Below are positions 59,512 to 64,000 of a stretch of 64,000 bases of DNA, one piece after another (position 1 is the first letter of the stretch; every line of letters begins with the position of its first letter). The position numbers were made by a program, and so were the translations under genes. The stretch lies in NCBI GenBank assembly GCA_965246995.1, contig OZ252008.1, positions 1,302,001 to 1,366,000 of the forward strand. The letters are read 5' to 3'. Under the pieces are notes generated by a model. That model had not been told where the DNA came from. It ran no database searches and saw only the letters and a list, made by a program, of their open reading frames with translations. The stretch is from VXRJ01 sp965246995 (lineage in GTDB: Bacteria; Acidobacteriota; Vicinamibacteria; Vicinamibacterales; UBA8438).

Positions 59512-61476
59512 ATGAGCATGTGGCAAATGCGGCGTGCGGCGGCGTTGGTTGCGATTGCCGCGACGGCGGGTCTGCTGGCGACTGCGGCGCCGGCGGAGGC
59601 CCAGGTGCCTGACGGCGAATGGCATGCGTTCGGTCGGGATCAGGCGAATACGAAGTACTCGCCGCTCGATCAGATCACTGCCGACAATTTCCTCGACCTG
59701 GAGGTTGCGTGGCGCTGGACGTCGCTTTCGCGAGCCGTCGCGGAAGCGGACGAGCGGATCCTGCCGAGCGGCTACAAGGGGACGCCCCTCGTGGTGGACG
59801 GGATGATCTACGCCATCACCGCGCTCGGCCAGGTGGCCGCACTCGACGCGGGCACCGGCGAAGAGGTCTGGACCTACGACCCGCGCATCTACGATCGGAT
59901 GGAACGCCCGCCGAACACGGGGTGGCGCCACCGCGGCGTCTCGTACTGGAAGGACTCCGAGAGCGGCGACGCGCGGATCGTCTTCTCGAATCACGACCTC
60001 CGCCTCGTGGCGCTGAACGCGAAGACGGGCGAGATGTATCCGGACTTCGGCACCAGTGGCTTTGTCGACCTGCGCGAAGGGCTCGGGCGGGAGATCGATC
60101 AGACGCGGATGACCTACTCGTCGCCGGTCGCCATCGCGGGTGACACCGTGATCGTCGGGAGCATCGTGCAGGACACGTTCATCACGCTGCGCGAGGCATC
60201 GCCGGGGCATGTCCGTGCCTACGACGTGCGGACCGGCGACATGAAGTGGATCTTCCACACCATCCCGCAGGGCGACGAATTCGGTGTCGACTCGTGGCAG
60301 AACGAGTCGTGGCGCTACAGCGGACACTCGAACGTCTGGTCCTACATGGCCGTCGACGAGGAGCTGGGACTGGTGTACCTCCCCACCGGCACGCCGTCGA
60401 ACGACTGGTACGGCGGGATGCGGCCCGGCAACAACCTTTTCGCCGAGAGCATCGTCGCCGTCAATATCGAGACCGGCCAGCGCGAGTGGCACTTCCAGGC
60501 GATCCACCACGGGTTGTGGGACTGGGACTTCCCGACCGGGCCGAACCTGATCGACATCACCGTCGACGGGCGTCCGATCAAGGCGATCGCGCAGGTAAGC
60601 AAGCAGGGATTCACGTACGTCTTTGACCGGGCGACCGGCGAGCCGGTCTGGCCGATCGAGGAGCGCCCGGTGCCGCAGGGGGATGTGCCCGGGGAGTGGT
60701 ATTCGCCGACGCAACCCTTCCCGACGAAACCGCCGCCGTTCGATCGGCAGGGGATCACGATCGACGACCTGATCGACTTCACGCCGGAGTTGCGCGAGGA
60801 AGCGCTCGAGATCGTCAACGCGCGCGCCCGCTTCGGCCCGATCTTCTCCCCGCCCATCCTGCGGGGCGCGGAGAAGCCATTTATTCAGGTGCCGGGCGCC
60901 GGCGGCGGCGCGAACTGGCAGGGCGCGGCGGTCGATCCGGAGACCGGGATGCTGTACGTCTCGTCGTCGTCCACGCTGATCGTCGTCGAGGTAATCCCGT
61001 ATGACGCACCGGCGACCATCGGCTACTTCACGGACCCCTGGGGCTACGGCTTGTCCGGCCCGCAGGGGCTCCCGATCTTCAAGCCGCCCTACAAGCGGGT
61101 GACCGCGATCGATCTGAACACCGGCGAGCATGCCTGGCAGGTGCCGCACGGCGACGGGCCGCGGAACCATCCCGCTCTCGCGCACCTCGATCTGGGGCCG
61201 CTCGGCGGCGGGGGCGCGACCAGTTCCGGGCCGCTCGTGACGCCGACGCTGCTGATCATGAACCACGGCGGACGCGACGTCGTGGAGGAGGTAGACAGTT
61301 CGCGGGCCATCAGCGCCTATGACAAGGCGACCGGCGAGCACCTTGGAGCGATCCCGCTGCCGGCGTCGCCCGGCGCGAACCCGGTAACCTACCTGCACGA
61401 CGGGAAGCAGCACCTGCTGGTCGGACTCGGCACCGGCGGCGACGATTCGGAGCTGGTCGCACTGACCTTGCCGTAG
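59512..61476 (+). CDS. Exported quinoprotein (glucose-dehydrogenase-like)
   Basis: 654 residues with a signal peptide (AALVAIAATAGLLATAAPAEAQVP). It is a PQQ propeller of a different subfamily from the two paralogues: WHAFGRDQANTKYSPLDQI, LREASPGHVRAYDVRTGDMKW, HHGLWDWDFPTGPNLIDI, YVFDRATGEPVWPIEERPVPQ and a long VNARARFGPIFSPPIL insertion fit the membrane-less GDH-type (QGDH/PQQ_ADH_I) proteins. It should oxidise a sugar or polyol in the periplasm. It is divergent from recO, with a short gap. No cytochrome domain is present. Confidence 0.88.
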   Translation: MSMWQMRRAAALVAIAATAGLLATAAPAEAQVPDGEWHAFGRDQANTKYSPLDQITADNFLDLEVAWRWTSLSRAVAEADERILPSGYKGTPLVVDGMIYAITALGQVAALDAGTGEEVWTYDPRIYDRMERPPNTGWRHRGVSYWKDSESGDARIVFSNHDLRLVALNAKTGEMYPDFGTSGFVDLREGLGREIDQTRMTYSSPVAIAGDTVIVGSIVQDTFITLREASPGHVRAYDVRTGDMKWIFHTIPQGDEFGVDSWQNESWRYSGHSNVWSYMAVDEELGLVYLPTGTPSNDWYGGMRPGNNLFAESIVAVNIETGQREWHFQAIHHGLWDWDFPTGPNLIDITVDGRPIKAIAQVSKQGFTYVFDRATGEPVWPIEERPVPQGDVPGEWYSPTQPFPTKPPPFDRQGITIDDLIDFTPELREEALEIVNARARFGPIFSPPILRGAEKPFIQVPGAGGGANWQGAAVDPETGMLYVSSSSTLIVVEVIPYDAPATIGYFTDPWGYGLSGPQGLPIFKPPYKRVTAIDLNTGEHAWQVPHGDGPRNHPALAHLDLGPLGGGGATSSGPLVTPTLLIMNHGGRDVVEEVDSSRAISAYDKATGEHLGAIPLPASPGANPVTYLHDGKQHLLVGLGTGGDDSELVALTLP

Positions 61477-61546
61477 GAGCGGAGGCAGCCGATGGGTCGG
61501 CCGGCGGGACGGGACGTTACGCTACAATGCGCGTCGCGCGCTCGCC

Positions 61547-62011
61547 ATGACCCTTCAGGATCTGATCCTCACACTCTCCGGCTTCTGGTCCGATCGCGGC
61601 TGCCTGATCCAGCAACCTCTCGACATCGAGGTTGGGGCCGGGACGATGCATCCGGAGACACTTCTCCGTGTCATCGGTCCCCATCACTGGAACGTCGCGT
61701 ACGTGCAACCATCGCGCCGCCCCGCTGACGGCCGCTTCGGCGAGAACCCGAACCGGCTCTTCAAGCACCACCAGTTCCAGGTGATCCTGAAGCCGTCGCC
61801 GGATGCCGCCCAACGGCTGTACCTGTTCGTCCAGCCGTCCGGCACGCGAAGCTGGATACAGCGCCTCGTCATCCGCGGACGCCGCCGCGAGCTGGGACTC
61901 GGCGCGGCAGGGCTCGTCCCACTGGCCACGGCGCGCGAGAAGGCGCTGGCCAACCGCCGCCTGGCCCGCGAGGGCGACGATCCCCTAGGAGTCTGCGCCG
62001 TGGAACATTGA
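61547..62011 (+). pseudogene. GlyQ N-terminus fused to an integrase arm domain
   Basis: 154 codons. Residues 1-93 are the start of glycyl-tRNA synthetase alpha (TLQDLILTLSGFWSDRGCLIQQ, EVGAGTMHPETLLR, WNVAYVQPSRRPADGRFGENPNR). At the shared LYL (61817-61825) it changes to an integrase DUF4102 arm domain (SGTRSWIQRLVIRGRRRELGLG, AREKALANRRLAREGDDP). That domain is cut by the insertion sequence at 61985. Neither half is complete. An active GlyQ (about 300 residues) must be elsewhere, or the cell uses another GlyRS. TACAAT at 61523 is a promoter-like box. Confidence 0.72.
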
Positions 62012-63576
62012 CGGGGCGACGTTTGCCGTCGCCCCGCGATTTGACGCGCCGCGTCCGGACAGGGTTACCGGTCGCCGGGCTGGGTTGATTCCCGGCAACG
62101 GCGGCACGAACGCCGGTTCGGACGCGGACGGGGCGCCGGCGGCCATAATTGGCAACGTTTTGTCGCCGTTACCGCACTTATGCCGCGCATACTGACGTGC
62201 CCATCAGGGGCTGAAGGCGTTTGACGTTCAACGCCAGGCACACCAAGTCCCACTCGCCGCCCGCCGTGGCGAGTCCCCGCAGGCTGAAGCGCCGGAATCC
62301 CAGCACGTGCTTGATCCAGCCGTGCGGGGCCTCCGACAGCCACTTGCGTTCCGCATACGCCGCCCGGCCCGCCCGCGTCGCCAGTTTCTCCGACATGCGA
62401 CTCGTCGCCGGATGCTTCTTGGGGTCGCTGGTCGTCGCCGTCTTACCCTCTCGCCCCGGCGCCACATACCCGTTGACGCCCCGCGTCTCCAGGTCCACCA
62501 AGTCCCGCTCGTTGCAATACCCGGCGTCGGCCAGCACCGTCTCCGGCTGCGCGTCGAACGTCTCCGACACCGCGTCGAGCAGCGCCGGCAACCCGCCCTG
62601 GTCACTCGCGTTCGCCGTCACGTCGGTCGCCACCACCAACTGGTGGTCAGAGTCCACCGCCACCTGCGCGTTGTAGCACTGCTGGAACCCTTCGTTGCTC
62701 GTCTTCATGATCCCGCTGTCCGGATCCGTGAAGTTGCTCTGCGCCTTCTCGTCCGGCTCGCCATACCCCCGCTTGTACGGCCGACCGCCCTGCGGGTTCC
62801 GACCCTCGCCCGGCTGCCGCCCGCCCGCGTCGTCCGCCGCCCGCTGCGCCGCCTCCAGACGCGCCTTCGCCGCCCGGATCGCCGCCAGACGATCCTCCCG
62901 CCGCCGCAACTCCGTCGGCAGCTCGTCGCCGCGCACCGCCGCCCCCAACCGCGCGTCCTCGGCCGCGTCAGCGTCGCCAGCCGCCTCCACCAGCGCCTCG
63001 ACCTCGCTCGCCAGCCGCCGCTCCTCCTCCTGCATCCGCCCGTAGCTCATCGCCTTGCGTTTGCTCGCGTTCGCCCGCACCTTCGTCCCGTCTATCGACA
63101 ACTTCCCGAAGCTCGCCAGCCCCAGCTCTTGCGCCAGACGCACCACCTCCACAAACAGTTTCTTGAAGTCCCCAAGGTGCCGCCGACGGAACTCGCACAC
63201 CGTCCGGTGTTGCGGAAAGTTGCCCGCCGCCAGCACCCGGAACGCCACGTCCTCTTCCAGCTTCTTCGCGATCCCCCGCGACGAAAACACCCCCGTCGCA
63301 TACGCGTAGATCAGCACCTTCACCAGCATCCGTGGCGCATACGGCGCGTTGCGCCGACCGTCTCCCTCATACGGCGCGTAGAACGCCGTCAGATCCAAAC
63401 CCTCCACCAGGTCGCTCACGTGATGCGCCAAGTGGCCTTCCGGCAGCCACTCCCGCATGTCGGCTGGCAGCAACAGGGTCTGGTCCGGTGCGTAGCGGCG
63501 AAACGTCGTCGACATCAGGTCCTTTCGTCGTCGGATGGTCTGCGATTGTCGCATCCCTTTTCTGCGGCGCAGACTC
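61989..63576. mobile_element. IS1182-like insertion sequence (1588 bp, CTAG target)
   Basis: Perfect 12-bp terminal inverted repeats GAGTCTGCGCCG, extended imperfectly (..GAA). Both ends are bordered by CTAG (61985-61988 and 63577-63580). One transposase gene lies inside, on the minus strand. The element separates the glyQ-integrase chimera from the interrupted DUF2007 gene. CTAG may be a 4-base target duplication. Confidence 0.88.
62178..63515 (-). CDS. IS1182-family DDE transposase
   Basis: 445 residues. N-terminal MREWLPEGHLAHHVSDLVEGLDL is the DUF772-type start. LSIDGTKVRANASK has the first Asp, DAGYCNERD the second, and LSEAPHGWIKHVLGFRRFSLRG carries the Glu region of the IS1182 type. 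An Ala/Arg-rich coiled insertion occupies the middle. The ATG before STTFRRYAP has AAAGGA ahead. The frame is also open upstream through the right inverted repeat into the first codons of DUF2007, so a 476-residue in-frame fusion is possible. No internal stop disrupts it. Confidence 0.9.
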   Translation of the reverse strand: MSTTFRRYAPDQTLLLPADMREWLPEGHLAHHVSDLVEGLDLTAFYAPYEGDGRRNAPYAPRMLVKVLIYAYATGVFSSRGIAKKLEEDVAFRVLAAGNFPQHRTVCEFRRRHLGDFKKLFVEVVRLAQELGLASFGKLSIDGTKVRANASKRKAMSYGRMQEEERRLASEVEALVEAAGDADAAEDARLGAAVRGDELPTELRRREDRLAAIRAAKARLEAAQRAADDAGGRQPGEGRNPQGGRPYKRGYGEPDEKAQSNFTDPDSGIMKTSNEGFQQCYNAQVAVDSDHQLVVATDVTANASDQGGLPALLDAVSETFDAQPETVLADAGYCNERDLVDLETRGVNGYVAPGREGKTATTSDPKKHPATSRMSEKLATRAGRAAYAERKWLSEAPHGWIKHVLGFRRFSLRGLATAGGEWDLVCLALNVKRLQPLMGTSVCAA

Positions 63577-63608
63577 CTAGGCCAGACCGGCGCGCTGTAG
63601 ATTCTCAT
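63577..63608 (-). pseudogene. Interrupted DUF2007 gene, first codons
   Basis: ATG followed by RIYSAPVW, matching the start of the intact gene at 57611 except for one base deletion. The insertion sequence begins after about ten codons. The ATG overlaps the PH-domain stop. Confidence 0.7.
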
Positions 63609-64000
63609 GTGTCGGTTCTAACCGGCAGGCCCTCGACTGAGATCGCAGGCGCCGACACCAGGATCGCCTGCCCGAATCCGGCCCTGTCCGCGGGCGAGAC
63701 AAGCAGCGTGCCGCCGCCGTGCAGCACCGCGATGCGGTCAAGTGACAGCGCGGGAGCGGACAGCGGGTCTCGCGATGCCCGTAGCGCGGTGATCGACTGC
63801 AACGGAATCCGGCGCGTCGACCCCATGCAGCGCGCCGTCAGTGTCGTGCCGCTCACCACGTAGACAGTGCTCCGAAGCATCCAGACGAACGCGCCGACCG
63901 GAAGGAGGATGACGAGCGGCACCCAGACCGTGCCCTGGGACGCCTCCCGAATGGCCGGGTAAACCAGCAGGAAGCAAGGGGCGACAGACAGCAGAACGAG
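63605..64000 (-). CDS. PH-like (bPH/DUF304-type) membrane protein (partial)
   Basis: The 5' end lies outside the window; 131 codons are visible, with no internal start needed. Hydrophobic stretches (LVLLSVAPCFLLVYP and WVPLVILLPVGAFVWML) precede STVYVVSGTTLTARCMGSTRRIPLQSITALRAS and a strand-rich remainder, the pattern of bacterial PH domains. It overlaps the DUF2007 start in ATGA, so the two formed an operon before the insertion. Confidence 0.65.
   Translation of the reverse strand, partial: LVLLSVAPCFLLVYPAIREASQGTVWVPLVILLPVGAFVWMLRSTVYVVSGTTLTARCMGSTRRIPLQSITALRASRDPLSAPALSLDRIAVLHGGGTLLVSPADRAGFGQAILVSAPAISVEGLPVRTDT

Noticed and set aside
58963..61413. An 816-residue minus-strand frame through the quinoprotein gene
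   Set aside because: It is the antisense of the quinoprotein gene; only its last about 165 codons are recO.
1..64000. tRNA, rRNA and CRISPR arrays
   Set aside because: No cloverleaf with the GTTCRA arm, no rRNA segment and no regularly spaced direct repeats were seen by eye.

Overview
The window is GC-rich, densely packed chromosomal DNA from a Gram-negative bacterium. No rRNA or other species-level marker is present. The gene mix suggests Acidobacteriota, possibly Vicinamibacteria-like: several secreted PQQ-type quinoproteins with DUF3604, a long MoxR/DUF58/BatA-type operon with DUF4159, GT87 and MsrPQ, and a COG1964-type radical SAM enzyme. This placement is an inference from gene content.

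Layout. 0-4 kb: a LytS/LytT-type two-component pair divergent from a PmtA-like methyltransferase, then a GT-B protein next to a palindromic repeat. 4.2-15.9 kb: one eight-gene operon (TPR/gluzincin protein, DUF4159, MoxR, DUF58, BatA-like, coiled-coil membrane protein, VWA protein, zinc ribbon), mostly with start/stop overlaps. 15.9-20.3 kb: ppx-yacG-gltA on the minus strand, with a CHAD protein divergent from ppx. 20.3-27.5 kb: minus-strand genes for chromate transport, a beta-propeller, a metallo-beta-lactamase, a NYN nuclease, MFS, DUF983, DUF2461 and DUF309. 27.6-32.8 kb: hydrolase, tandem GT2-GT2 fusion, GT87 and msrPQ. 34.2-46.3 kb: a Tes-like radical SAM enzyme, moaA, hisS, aspS, phoH-ybeY-corC-era and mgtE.

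47.4-64 kb is accessory and decayed. It holds an AbiE-type toxin-antitoxin pair with a truncated toxin, the catalytic half of a tyrosine integrase, DNA methyltransferase tails on both sides of an M23 peptidase gene, three PQQ dehydrogenases plus a leftover tail of a fourth, a frameshifted nucleotidyltransferase, a recO with an internal deletion, and a glyQ fused to an integrase arm domain. A 1.6-kb insertion sequence ends that chimera.

Three signals cross gene boundaries. (1) A family of 41-194 bp palindromic elements (four copies) with GAGCCCGTGGTGAAACCC ends lies between CTAG tetramers. In three of the four copies the CTAG carries the stop codon of the neighbouring gene, and in the fourth it overlaps a GTG start. 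The insertion sequence at 62 kb uses the same CTAG target and also begins with GAG. (2) Many first genes of transcription units have a TANNNT hexamer exactly six bases before the start codon, which predicts leaderless mRNAs and was used here to choose starts. (3) Housekeeping genes in the last 5 kb (recO, glyQ) look damaged, so this end is a rearrangement hotspot.
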